Shown here piece by piece: positions 1-7,185 of a stretch of DNA of 10,651 nucleotides. The first letter of the stretch is position 1, and each line of letters starts with the position of its first letter. The notes beneath the pieces are model-generated. The model was not told where the DNA came from. It searched no databases and saw nothing but the letters and a program-made list of their open reading frames with translations. The DNA lies in assembly GCA_017860335.1 (NCBI GenBank), contig JAFNAU010000139.1, positions 1 through 10,651 of the forward strand, read 5' to 3'. The DNA comes from Bacteroidota bacterium. Its GTDB lineage: Bacteria; Bacteroidota; Bacteroidia; Bacteroidales; Paludibacteraceae. The position numbers and the translations under genes were made by a program.

Positions 1-122
1 TGAAAACCGGAAAGGCAAAAGCCATTCGTTTCAGTACATTGGAAATGATATGCAAGGAACTTGATTGCCAGCCGGGAGATATTCTGGAATGGGATGGAAA
101 AACATCAGAAGAAGAACAATAG
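1..122 (+). CDS. Cro/CI-type (XRE-like) DNA-binding protein, C-terminal fragment
   Basis: Only the last 39 complete codons are present, ending with TAG at 120-122; the start lies before the window. The fragment contains AIRFSTLEMICKELDCQPGD, followed by ILEW and an acidic tail. This matches the C-terminal part of small (about 70-residue) single-domain Cro/CI-type regulators such as the YozG-like group, in which a helix with the pattern TLxxICxxLxCQPGDIL closes the helix-turn-helix fold. Such proteins bind DNA as small repressors; the target cannot be seen here. Only 32 bases separate the stop from the protease start at 155, and no good promoter is seen between them, so co-transcription is possible. 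Family assignment is fairly sure, role unknown. Confidence 0.8.
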   Translation, partial: KTGKAKAIRFSTLEMICKELDCQPGDILEWDGKTSEEEQ

Positions 123-154
123 ATTTTACAAACTAAATAATTACAAATTAAAAA

Positions 155-2992
155 ATGAAAAAGATTTATTTATTTGTCGCAGCATTCGTTATTGCTATGT
201 GCAGTTCATTTGCGCAACAGCAACAAATGCCGCCTATTCCGGTTGATAAAGATGTACGGATAGGGAAACTTGACAACGGACTAACTTATTACATCCGTAA
301 AAACAATTTACCTGAAAATCAGGCTAACTTCTACATTGTACAAAAAGTGGGTTCTATGCAGGAAGAAGAGAATCAGCGTGGTCTGGCTCACTTCCTGGAA
401 CATATGGCTTTTAACGGATCCAAAAACTTCCCAAATGACAGCAAAGGAAAAGGAATTATTCCTTATCTTGAAACGGTTGGTGTGAAATACGGACAAAATC
501 TGAATGCCGGAACCAGTTTTGACTATACCGTTTATAACATTGATGCCGTGCCAACTGGCAGACAAGACGTTTTGGATTCTTGTCTTCTCATATTGCACGA
601 TTGGTCAGGTTTTTTATTGCTTCGCGAAATAGATATTGATAAAGAGCGTAAAGTAATTCACGAAGAATGGCGTACACGCCAGAATATGTCCATGCGCATG
701 TTGGGTACTTTGTTGCCGGAAATTTATAAAGGCAGCAAATATGCCGATCGTATGCCTATCGGGAAAATGGAAGTGATTGATAACTTTGAACCGAAAGTAC
801 TGAGAGATTATTATCAGGAATGGTATCGCCCCGATTTACAGGGAATTATAATCGTTGGAGATGTTGACGTGGATAAAACCGAACAAAAAATAAAAGACAT
901 GTTTGCCGATACCAAAAAACCGGTTAATCCTGCAGAACGTGTTTATTCTCAGGTTCCTGATAATGATGAACCTATCGTGTCTGTTGCTACTGACAAAGAA
1001 AATCCAAACACAAATATTCTGGTATTTTATAAACGTGATATTATACCGTCGGACAAAAAAATGAATATGGATTATCTTGTTTACGACTTTATGAACAGTA
1101 TGATTGAGCAAATGCTGTCAAACCGTCTGCAGGAAATGATACAAAAAGAAAATCCTCCATTTGCTTTTGCAGAAGCAAGCAGCGGCTCTTACCTTATATC
1201 CAAAACCAAAGATGCGATGCAATTTTTTGCGATAAGTAACCCCAATGCATCCAACCTGGCTATCGAAACGATTATTCGCGAAGCAAACCGCGCAAAAGAA
1301 TTTGGCTTTACTGCCGGAGAATATGAACGTGCTAAAGCGGATTACATAAGTAAACTGGAAAAATTATATAACGAACGTGATAAACAACGCAGCAGTTATT
1401 TTATTGATCAGTACACAAATAATTTCCTTGAAAACGAACCGATTCCAAGTATTGCTGATAAATACAATACGATACAGCAGATGGCGAATTTTATTCCGCT
1501 GGAAGCCATCAATCAGTTGGTGAAGGGAATGATTACCGATAAAAATCGCGTAGTAGCAATTATGGGAACCGAAAAAGAAAATTATTCACCGGAAGCCGAT
1601 ATTAAAGCATTGATCAAAAAAGTTGACAGTGAAAAAATAACCGCTTATGTGGATAATGCTATTACCGAACCGCTGATGGCAACAATGCCGGCAAAAGGAA
1701 AAATAGTAAATGAAGAACAAAATCAGGGAGCAACGGTATGGACACTTTCCAACGGTGCAAAAGTGGTTGTGAAACCAACTAAATTTAAAGATGACGAAGT
1801 ATTATTATCAGGTTATGCACCGGGTGGCAGCTCTGTTATCGACAATAAATATATTTCAGAGATAAAAGTCCTGGGTAAAATTTTTGAATCGATAATGGGC
1901 GAATCTGCTTTGTCGGCCGGAGGGTTGGGCAAATTCAGTAAAACCGATTTAACGAAAGTCTTGTCAGGTAAAAACGTAAGCATGAATTTCAGCATTGATA
2001 ACTATAACGAAAACATTTCAGGAAAATCGAACGTAAAAGATATTGAAACGGCTATGCAGTTACTTTATCTGAATTTCACTGATGTTCGTAAAGACCAGCC
2101 GGCTTATACATCTTTTGCAACCCGTGCTAAAGGGATGCTGACTAATTTCGGCAGCAATCCGATGATTGCCTTTTCAGATTCTATTCTGACTTCTATGTAT
2201 AAAAATAACCCGCGCGGACGATTTATTTCTGCGAAGGATGTAGAATCAGCCGATTATGATATCCTACTGAAACTGCGCAAAGAGCGGTTTGCAAATGCCG
2301 GCAACTTTATCTTTACGATTGTTGGTAATGTAATGCCCGAAGAATTGAAACCTTTGGTGGAACAATACATTGCTTCCTTGCCTTCCACTCCCGAAAAGAG
2401 TACATTTAATGCGAAAGTTATGCCTCAAAGAAAGGGTAAGTTCAATAATAACTTTATCCGGGCGCTGGAAATTCCAAAAGCTACCACGGGTTTAATTTAT
2501 TCCGGAAAACTGAAGTACAATCTTCAGAATGAAATACAGCTGGATGCTTTGAAGCAAATCCTGGATATTGTACTTACCGATAAAATCCGTGAAAAACTGG
2601 GCGGAACTTATGGTGTGCAGATATCATCGGAGTTGGAAAAAACTCCTGAAGATGGATTTAGTATTCAGTTGATGTTTGATACAGATCCGGATCGTAGAAC
2701 TGAATTGGTAAAAGCGATAGATCAAACGATTAGCGAAATGCAGAAAACAGGTCCAAGTGCTGAAAATGTTCAGAAAGTAAAAGAATTTATGACAAAACAG
2801 CATGCTGATGAATTGAAGAAAAATGAATATATGTTGAATACGTTGAATAATCAGTACAGATTCGGAGTAGATTTTGTAACAAGTTATGAGCAATATGTTG
2901 ATAATTTGTCAATTAATTCGTTGAAGAAATTTGCCAGGAATCTATTCGCTCAGGGTAATCGTATTGAAGTATCCATGAGTAGCGGTAAATAA
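155..2992 (+). CDS. Secreted M16-family zinc metallopeptidase (PqqL/insulinase-like)
   Basis: This 945-residue protein has the two-unit layout of full-length M16 peptidases (pitrilysin/PqqL type). Residues 1-20 form a signal peptide (MKK, hydrophobic core, SSFA before QQQQ), so it is exported, probably to the periplasm. The inverted zinc motif HxxEH is intact at His79-Glu82-His83 (GLAHFLEHMAFNGS); the third zinc ligand is probably Glu170 or Glu171 in KVIHEEWR. The second half (about 530-945) has no HxxEH, as expected for the inactive M16 unit, but carries REKLGGTYG with Arg812 and Tyr819, the conserved R/Y pair of M16 C-terminal domains. The family degrades peptides inside a clamshell chamber; the substrate here is unknown. 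The ATG at 155 follows an A-rich leader and gives a good signal peptide. The gene ends before a strong terminator. Confidence 0.95.
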   Translation: MKKIYLFVAAFVIAMCSSFAQQQQMPPIPVDKDVRIGKLDNGLTYYIRKNNLPENQANFYIVQKVGSMQEEENQRGLAHFLEHMAFNGSKNFPNDSKGKGIIPYLETVGVKYGQNLNAGTSFDYTVYNIDAVPTGRQDVLDSCLLILHDWSGFLLLREIDIDKERKVIHEEWRTRQNMSMRMLGTLLPEIYKGSKYADRMPIGKMEVIDNFEPKVLRDYYQEWYRPDLQGIIIVGDVDVDKTEQKIKDMFADTKKPVNPAERVYSQVPDNDEPIVSVATDKENPNTNILVFYKRDIIPSDKKMNMDYLVYDFMNSMIEQMLSNRLQEMIQKENPPFAFAEASSGSYLISKTKDAMQFFAISNPNASNLAIETIIREANRAKEFGFTAGEYERAKADYISKLEKLYNERDKQRSSYFIDQYTNNFLENEPIPSIADKYNTIQQMANFIPLEAINQLVKGMITDKNRVVAIMGTEKENYSPEADIKALIKKVDSEKITAYVDNAITEPLMATMPAKGKIVNEEQNQGATVWTLSNGAKVVVKPTKFKDDEVLLSGYAPGGSSVIDNKYISEIKVLGKIFESIMGESALSAGGLGKFSKTDLTKVLSGKNVSMNFSIDNYNENISGKSNVKDIETAMQLLYLNFTDVRKDQPAYTSFATRAKGMLTNFGSNPMIAFSDSILTSMYKNNPRGRFISAKDVESADYDILLKLRKERFANAGNFIFTIVGNVMPEELKPLVEQYIASLPSTPEKSTFNAKVMPQRKGKFNNNFIRALEIPKATTGLIYSGKLKYNLQNEIQLDALKQILDIVLTDKIREKLGGTYGVQISSELEKTPEDGFSIQLMFDTDPDRRTELVKAIDQTISEMQKTGPSAENVQKVKEFMTKQHADELKKNEYMLNTLNNQYRFGVDFVTSYEQYVDNLSINSLKKFARNLFAQGNRIEVSMSSGK

Positions 2993-3016
2993 TTTGGTTT
3001 GTTTATTAATTGTGTG

Positions 3017-3058
3017 AAGAATAGCACAGTGCATAATTGTACCGTGCTATTCTTTTTT
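3017..3058 (+). terminator. Rho-independent terminator of the M16 peptidase gene
   Basis: A 14-base arm at 3017-3030 (AAGAATAGCACAGT) pairs with 3041-3054 (ACCGTGCTATTCTT) with a single mismatch around a 10-base loop. The right arm runs into a T-rich stretch to 3058. It lies 25 bases after the peptidase stop codon and separates that unit from the promoter at 3152. Confidence 0.9.
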
Positions 3059-3151
3059 ATTTCTAAGGGAAAAAACGTGTACTGAGTTATCTGTTTTATA
3101 CCTGCAATTGCTTCTATGAATAATAAATGATGAATATATTTAACAATCTAA

Positions 3152-3181
3152 TTGAAATAAACAGATTTGTTTATATTTTTG
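3152..3181 (+). promoter_or_regulatory. Bacteroidetes-type promoter for the DUF5687/ABC unit
   Basis: TTG at 3152-3154 is followed after exactly 19 bases by TATTTTTG at 3174-3181, a full match to the Bacteroidetes -7 consensus TAnnTTTG with the usual -33 TTG. Transcription would begin near 3187, leaving a leader of only about 10 bases before the ATG at 3198. This is assigned by motif match only. Confidence 0.7.
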
Positions 3182-3197
3182 CAACCACGTAACTACA

Positions 3198-4694
3198 ATG
3201 AATTATATGATTATAATCGATTTACAAAAACAGGACTGGAAAAAAATATTTCGGGCGAAAGGTTTCTACAAAAGTTTGTCAGTGAAATTGCTGATGGGCT
3301 TTATGGGTGTGTATTTTGCCTCCATCTTTTTGTTTCTGGGTTTCTTTTTGGGTGATATACTGAACGAAGTAAGCGAAACGCTGAAGCCGCTTGAAGTATT
3401 TAACGGTGCAACCCTGTATATGCTGCTTGCGGCCCTTACCATCCGTTTTTTCATGCAACAGCTGAACACAGTTAATTTACCCGCTTTTCAGTCATTGCCT
3501 GTGAAGCGCTCTACGCTGGTGAACTTCCTGTTGTTGAAACCGGCATTTAGTTTCGGCAATTACATGACGCTGCTCGTTATCATTCCTTTTGCCGTGAAAA
3601 GCGTTTTCGCCTATTACACAGGTGCAATTGCGTTGCGTTTTGTGCTGAATTTTATCCTGCTTATCTGGTTCGATATGTGGATTGCAGCATATCTGAAACG
3701 TAGATTTGGCTCTTCGTTGCTCACGCTTCCGGTTATCTTAATCGTTCTTGGCGGATTGGCGGCTCTGGAGTATTTCAAGGTATTTTCGCTGTTCGAAGTT
3801 TCACGGCAGTTTTTTAATCTGCTGATATTTAATCCGGCCGGGCTGTTACTGACAGCTGCAGCAGCAGGTCTGGCTTATGTACTGAACCTGTGGTTTTTCT
3901 CCCGGAATTATTATCCGGAAAAATTCAATGAGAAACTGAAACTGAACGACAGTCGTGTAACAGGCGGATTCTCTTTCCTCGATCGGTTTGGCGTTACGGG
4001 AGAACTGATTTCATTGCAGATTCGACTGATCTTTCGTCATAAACGTACAAAATCACTGGTGTATATGTCGGCCATATTTTTGGCTTACGGATTGCTTTTT
4101 TATAACTCTCCGATGTATAAAGATCAGCCTGGATGGCTTTTCTTTTGTGCCATGTTTATGACCGGCATTCTGATGCTCATGTACGGACAGTGGGTTTTCA
4201 GCTGGGAAAGTTCCTATTTTGACAGTATTCTGACTAAAAATATTCCGGTAAAAACCTATATGAACGCCAATTTTTATTTGTTGGTTGCGTTCAATATTAT
4301 CTCATTCGTGTTGACAACGCCCTATTTTTTCTTCGGAACAAAAATCATTTACCTGCATCTGGCAGCATTCCTGTTCAATACCGGGGTGAATATTTTCCTT
4401 TTGCTGTTTTTCGGGAGTTTCAATATCAAACGGGTGGATTTGAATGCGAGAAGTTCGTTTAATTACCAGGGAACAACATATAAAAGTTTCCTGATTGTCA
4501 TGCCTATCATGTTTCTGCCGATGATCATCGTTGGGATTATTTCAGCTTTTGCACCGATGAATGTAGCGCTGGCAGTGCTTGCTGCGATGGGTTTGCTTGG
4601 AATTATTTTTCGCGAACCGCTTCTCAGACTCTGTGTCAATCAGTTTAATAAACGAAAATACCTGATGGCGGAAGGTTTTCGGGATAAAGCATAA
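3198..4694 (+). CDS. DUF5687 family membrane protein, probable ABC-type permease subunit
   Basis: This 498-residue, very hydrophobic protein has about twelve predicted membrane segments (roughly residues 31-52, 71-88, 121-137, 143-164, 173-191, 213-233, 287-302, 313-333, 359-379, 384-406, 430-451, 455-471). The N-terminal pattern (IDLQKQDWKKIFRAKGFYKS, then the first membrane span) and the overall length fit the Bacteroidetes-specific DUF5687 family, usually encoded next to an ABC ATPase. The same arrangement is seen here, with the ATPase 233 bases downstream on the same strand. By analogy with ABC-2 type permeases it would form the membrane part of an exporter; the substrate is not known. 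The start at 3198 sits just after a good promoter; a second in-frame ATG three codons on is an alternative. The family call is from recognition, the transport role from context. Confidence 0.85.
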   Translation: MNYMIIIDLQKQDWKKIFRAKGFYKSLSVKLLMGFMGVYFASIFLFLGFFLGDILNEVSETLKPLEVFNGATLYMLLAALTIRFFMQQLNTVNLPAFQSLPVKRSTLVNFLLLKPAFSFGNYMTLLVIIPFAVKSVFAYYTGAIALRFVLNFILLIWFDMWIAAYLKRRFGSSLLTLPVILIVLGGLAALEYFKVFSLFEVSRQFFNLLIFNPAGLLLTAAAAGLAYVLNLWFFSRNYYPEKFNEKLKLNDSRVTGGFSFLDRFGVTGELISLQIRLIFRHKRTKSLVYMSAIFLAYGLLFYNSPMYKDQPGWLFFCAMFMTGILMLMYGQWVFSWESSYFDSILTKNIPVKTYMNANFYLLVAFNIISFVLTTPYFFFGTKIIYLHLAAFLFNTGVNIFLLLFFGSFNIKRVDLNARSSFNYQGTTYKSFLIVMPIMFLPMIIVGIISAFAPMNVALAVLAAMGLLGIIFREPLLRLCVNQFNKRKYLMAEGFRDKA

Positions 4695-4708
4695 AAAGCA
4701 CACTCTAA

Positions 4709-4726
4709 CTCTCCCACGGGGGAGAA
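4709..4726. repeat. Small hairpin after the DUF5687 gene
   Basis: TCTCCC at 4710-4715 pairs with GGGAGA at 4720-4725 around a four-base loop, 15 bases after the DUF5687 stop. No T-run follows, so it is a poor terminator. Its CTCCC/GGGAG composition resembles the larger structured repeat that begins about 80 bases further on and may belong to the same repeat class. Confidence 0.45.
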
Positions 4727-4789
4727 TATTATGACAAAAATTCATTTTACTAAAATATACAAAAGATTAAAAATAAACAGCCTGCTTTA

Positions 4790-4900
4790 AGTCCCTCTCT
4801 TATTCCCTCTCAAAAATAAAAAAAAATCCAATCCCTTTCTCCAAATGGAGAAAGTACCCGAAGGGGGATAGAGGTCGGAGAGGGTTGGGGTGAGGCCGGG
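4790..4900. repeat. Structured C/T-G/A-rich intergenic repeat, copy A
   Basis: Copy A fills the gap before the ABC ATPase gene. An outer stem CCCTCTC (4805-4811) / GAGAGGG (4878-4884) encloses a perfect 8-bp inner hairpin, CTTTCTCC (4835-4842) / GGAGAAAG (4847-4854). That is followed by a mini-hairpin CCC-GAA-GGG (4857-4865), a GATAGAGG segment and a GGGTTGGGGTGAGG tail. The order of parts is repeated downstream of the ATPase (copy B). C-rich/G-rich intergenic repeats of this general look are common in Bacteroidetes genomes. It may act as a transcript-stabilising or partly terminating element between the two ABC genes, but that is inference. Confidence 0.7.
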
Positions 4901-4927
4901 GATTTAGGGAAGCTAAAACATATTAAT

Positions 4928-5623
4928 ATGATACAAATTTCAAATCTGTCAAAAATATACAGTGACGTTACTGTCCTGAACATAGATTCCCTGACTATTC
5001 CACAAGGCGAAAGTTTTGGTTTGGTAGGCAATAACGGAGCAGGTAAAACCACGCTGTTCCGGTTGATACTGGATCTGATCCCGGCAAATTCCGGTGAAGT
5101 GATGCTTGACAATGCACCCGTTGCCCGACGCGACGAATGGAAATCGTTGGTAGGCTCTTTCCTCGACGAAGGTTTCCTGATTGATTTCCTTACACCCGAA
5201 GAGTATTTTAAATTTGTGGGAAAACTCTACAATAAATCCGAAGGCGATATTGCCCTGTTCCTCGAAGGGATGAAAGACTTCTTCAACGATGAAATCCTGG
5301 GCGACAAAAAACTGATCCGCGACCTATCCAAAGGAAACCAGAAGAAGGTGGGCATCGCGGCAGCTTTAATTTCCGACCCGAAAATTCTGATACTCGACGA
5401 ACCGTTCACCGCTCTCGATCCTTCGTCGCAAATTCGCCTGAAACGACTACTGAACGAACTGCAGGAAAAAGACCACGTGACCATGCTCATCTCCAGCCAC
5501 GACCTCAATCACGTGACCGAAGTTTGCAAACGTACCGTGGTACTCGAAAAAGGCAAGATTGTCAGGGATATACAAACCGGTGAAGATACGCTGAAAGAGC
5601 TGGAAAGCTATTTTGCAGTGTAA
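4928..5623 (+). CDS. ABC transporter ATP-binding protein (partner of the DUF5687 protein)
   Basis: This 231-residue nucleotide-binding domain has every core motif: Walker A GNNGAGKT (34-41), signature LSKGNQ (133-138), Walker B ILILDEP with Asp157 and Glu158, D-loop SALD-like TALD (161-164) and switch His191 (ISSHD). The degenerate signature LSKGNQ and the short length are typical of ATPases of ABC-2 type exporters. It should hydrolyse ATP at the inner face of the cytoplasmic membrane to drive the permease encoded upstream. No separate promoter is evident in the 233-base gap, which is largely occupied by a structured repeat; transcription from the promoter at 3152 is the simplest reading. The start at 4928 (MIQISNLSKIY) is the standard N-terminus of the domain. 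Confidence 0.95.
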   Translation: MIQISNLSKIYSDVTVLNIDSLTIPQGESFGLVGNNGAGKTTLFRLILDLIPANSGEVMLDNAPVARRDEWKSLVGSFLDEGFLIDFLTPEEYFKFVGKLYNKSEGDIALFLEGMKDFFNDEILGDKKLIRDLSKGNQKKVGIAAALISDPKILILDEPFTALDPSSQIRLKRLLNELQEKDHVTMLISSHDLNHVTEVCKRTVVLEKGKIVRDIQTGEDTLKELESYFAV

Positions 5624-5627
5624 GGCA

Positions 5628-5652
5628 GTGATTGGTGATTAGTGATTAGTGA
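5628..5652. repeat. Tandem heptamer GTGATTA repeat
   Basis: Three and a half copies of GTGATTR (GTGATTG, GTGATTA, GTGATTA, GTGA) start five bases after the ATPase stop codon. Short GTGATTA runs are often seen just after genes in Bacteroidetes. No function is known to me. Confidence 0.75.
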
Positions 5653-5713
5653 AAAAAAATAAATGATACAGATGCTGTATTCCCCTTTCTCCAAAAACTC
5701 ACAGGACATATTT

Positions 5714-5801
5714 CCCTCTCCAAATACTCTTTTCCGCTTCCTTTCCCCATTTTGGGGAGAGTGTCCGAAGGACGAGAGAGGTGGAGAGGGTGCCCGAAGG
5801 G
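5714..5801. repeat. Structured C/T-G/A-rich intergenic repeat, copy B
   Basis: Copy B has the same architecture as the element at 4790-4900. A perfect outer stem CCCTCTCC (5714-5721) / GGAGAGGG (5783-5790) encloses an inner hairpin CTTTCCCC (5741-5748) / GGGGAGAG (5754-5761, one G-U pair) and a GTCC-GAA-GGAC mini-hairpin (5763-5773). A CCC-GAA-GGG mini-hairpin (5793-5801) follows. Several stem positions differ from copy A on both arms while pairing is kept. A T7 run at 5811-5817 follows, so it might end the ABC transcript, though the base just before the T-run is not in a clear stem. Confidence 0.7.
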
Positions 5802-5839
5802 TAACGGAGCTTTTTTTATTTACAAAAAATGATAATCGT

Positions 5840-5900
5840 TGCCATAATACTGTTCCTAATGGAGCATTTTTTTTAGCTTTGGAGAGGCAATATTATGGCA
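5840..5900. repeat. 10-bp inverted repeat with 41-base spacer
   Basis: TGCCATAATA at 5840-5849 is the exact reverse complement of TATTATGGCA at 5891-5900. The spacer holds a T-run within GCATTTTTTTTAGC. It belongs to no recognised element; it could be a hairpin or the ends of a very short remnant. Confidence 0.5.
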
Positions 5901-5981
5901 GAATATGAATTATATAAACATTTTGGAGTTCAGTGGGAGCAAAAATTACAGTGCTATATGGGTATTTCTTGTCCCATTTTT

Positions 5982-6143
5982 TTAATCGAACAAATCAAGT
6001 TCCATATCGGCTGCTTCGTTAATGGGAGCATTGTAAAGCAAACCGTCTGCCATAAACTGATCGTCACCTATCGCACCGTTTCCACTATATATCTCCTTGT
6101 CTCCTTGTTTACTAAGTTTACTCGTCCTCTTATTACTTGTCAT
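5982..6143 (-). CDS. Possible small protein of 53 residues, unrecognised
   Basis: An ATG (reverse complement of 6141-6143) opens a frame of 53 codons ending in TAA (5982-5984). The product begins MTSNKRTSKLSKQGDKE, then GNGAIGDDQFMADGLLYN, and ends in an acidic tail DMELDLFD. It is soluble and charged, with basic residues first and acidic last, and no membrane segment. The basic N-terminal part is encoded by a CTCCTTGT-type repeat (6093-6108 on the plus strand), so the start could be artefactual, but the C-terminal 30 codons look like ordinary coding sequence. A promoter-like TTG-n21-TATATTTT lies upstream on the same strand (6169-6200). I do not recognise a family. It could be a real small gene or the tail of a decayed one; coding status is uncertain. 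Confidence 0.42.
   Translation of the reverse strand: MTSNKRTSKLSKQGDKEIYSGNGAIGDDQFMADGLLYNAPINEAADMELDLFD
6093..6108. repeat. Short tandem repeat CTCCTTGT x2
   Basis: Two perfect copies of CTCCTTGT are followed by two related TTTACT units (6109-6122 region). Runs of this type recur between genes in Bacteroidetes genomes. Here the run underlies the N-terminus of the possible minus-strand protein, where it encodes KQGDKE. Confidence 0.5.
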
Positions 6144-6168
6144 CTTTAACTACCCCATAAAATCACGG

Positions 6169-6200
6169 AAAATATAAAAAATCATTGAAAAATGTTGCAA
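6169..6200 (-). promoter_or_regulatory. Minus-strand promoter-like site
   Basis: Read on the minus strand, TTG (complement of 6198-6200) is followed after 21 bases by TATATTTT (complement of 6169-6176), one base from the TAnnTTTG consensus. It points at the possible 53-residue protein. It overlaps the plus-strand site at 6195-6224, so only one polymerase could bind at a time. Confidence 0.4.
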
Positions 6201-6224
6201 TTATAAAACAAATCTGTATTTTCG
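6195..6224 (+). promoter_or_regulatory. Plus-strand promoter-like site upstream of the small-gene cluster
   Basis: TTG at 6195-6197 is followed after exactly 19 bases by TATTTTCG (6217-6224), one mismatch from TAnnTTTG. Transcription would start near 6231 and run through a leader of about 280 bases to the gene at 6511. It is the best promoter match before the run of small genes. Assigned by motif only. Confidence 0.45.
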
Positions 6225-6510
6225 TGAGTCATTCGTAAGTTGTTCATTTGTTAAGGTCTTGCACTGGTTTACGTTTCATTCAAAACTTACTGGGACACGC
6301 AAGCAGTAAATCAATTATAATAGAAACAGATATCACAACTAAAGGATCTGTCCGGATTAAAAGGTTCTATGGATAAATTATTATTCTATTAAAATTCAAC
6401 GCATTACATAAATTTACTAAACAAATAAAGTCGAAACAGGTTCACCGTAAGTGTACTTATACAGATGTTAGGCGGCATGTTAAAAGGATAGATTACTAAC
6501 TCGATACGAT
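6225..6510 (+). other. Long leader with no gene; ends in an attC-like GTTAGGC motif
   Basis: I see no coding frame, tRNA or terminator in these bases. Near the right end, GTTAGGC at 6467-6473 fits the core-site consensus GTTRRRY of integron attC sites and lies 44 bases before the next start codon. The wider sequence GTTAGGCGGCAT resembles GTTAGCGGTTAT at 7316-7327, placed 40 bases before the LemA-like gene. A clear matching left boundary was not found in this stretch. Confidence 0.4.
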
Positions 6511-6834
6511 ATGAAAAAAATTAAAATTGGGATATTTCTAGGAGTTGTTGCCGGGATTATTGACGTAATTCCAATGATTATTCAAAATCTGACTTGGGAC
6601 GCAAATATTTCTGCATTGACAATGTGGATGGTTGTCGGTTTCCTAATTGCGACAATTGATTTGAAAATCAATCCGATACTCAAAGGTGTTTTGACAGCTT
6701 TTTTGGTCTTATTGCCGACTGCAATTTTGATTGGCTGGGAAGAGCCTGCTTCATTGATACCAATTGCAATAACGACAACAATTTTGGGTGGATTACTTGG
6801 ATTTTCAATTAAAAAAATCTTGGATAAAAAATGA
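6511..6834 (+). CDS. Small four-segment membrane protein, function unknown
   Basis: The product has 107 residues with four hydrophobic segments (about 6-25, 34-50, 57-75 and 81-100) joined by very short loops, and a lysine-rich C-terminus (KKILDKK). The first segment includes GIIDVIP and the second ends in a TIDLK loop. It appears to be an inner-membrane protein of the hypothetical type found scattered in Bacteroidetes; I recognise no functional domain. Its stop overlaps the start of the next gene by four bases (ATGA at 6831-6834), so the two are translated from one transcript and may act together. The start follows a weakly purine-rich leader and is the only sensible ATG. Confidence 0.8.
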   Translation: MKKIKIGIFLGVVAGIIDVIPMIIQNLTWDANISALTMWMVVGFLIATIDLKINPILKGVLTAFLVLLPTAILIGWEEPASLIPIAITTTILGGLLGFSIKKILDKK

Positions 6835-7184
6835 GTTCTTTCACAGAGATATGTATTTACGAGGTCAAACCTGACAAAGTGGATGAATTTGAAGCACTGC
6901 TTAATGACGTTGCAGAGCATCATAAATCCTTCTCAGGAGTCATAGACGTAAAATATATTAAACGGACTCATAGACAAAAAGATTTTAATTCGGTTAAGAA
7001 TGGAGAACCGGCAATCCGTCTGACAAGAAAACCCGGGAGTGTGATTTACATTTTATATTGGGAACTTGAAAACGAATTGATTCATGCCGAGGCAACAAAA
7101 TCTGGGTTAGAGAAATTTTACAAACGATTCAACAGATGCCTAACGACAATGCCTAAAATAATACTTGGAGAGAGAATAAAATAA
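6831..7184 (+). CDS. ABM-like dimeric alpha/beta-barrel protein, function unknown
   Basis: The product has 117 residues and is soluble. Residues 3-45 (FTEICIYEVKPDKVDEFEAL, an alpha helix, then SFSGVIDVKYIKR) follow the strand-helix-strand pattern of the antibiotic biosynthesis monooxygenase (ABM)-like ferredoxin fold. A second strand-helix unit follows at about 70-100 (SVIYILYWELENELIHAEAT, then KFYKRFNRCL). Family members include small oxygenases and stress-related proteins, and many have no known activity; no catalytic residues can be assigned here. It overlaps the upstream membrane protein by four bases, indicating translational coupling. Its stop lies one base before a motif shared with the end of the HAD-like gene. 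The fold call is moderate in confidence. Confidence 0.75.
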   Translation: MSSFTEICIYEVKPDKVDEFEALLNDVAEHHKSFSGVIDVKYIKRTHRQKDFNSVKNGEPAIRLTRKPGSVIYILYWELENELIHAEATKSGLEKFYKRFNRCLTTMPKIILGERIK

Positions 7185-7185
7185 A

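Noticed and set aside
61..246. Plus-strand frame of 61 codons
   Set aside because: It starts inside the regulator gene and runs into the M16 signal peptide region in another frame; it has no independent support.
5628..5652. CRISPR-like tandem repeat
   Set aside because: Heptamers directly adjacent with no spacers; a simple tandem repeat.
5663..5908. Plus-strand frame of 81 codons
   Set aside because: It lies mostly inside structured repeat copy B, and its sequence reflects the repeat rather than a protein.
5895..6149. Plus-strand frame of 84 codons preceded by GGAGAGG
   Set aside because: The upstream purine run looks like a ribosome site, but the product is cysteine-rich with no recognisable pattern. 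It overlaps the more protein-like minus-strand frame and reads through the CTCCTTGT repeat, where it gives a low-complexity tail.
5624..6510. Insertion sequence remnant in the gene-poor gap
   Set aside because: No transposase fragment in any frame, and no paired terminal repeats with target duplication beyond the short 10-bp inverted repeat.
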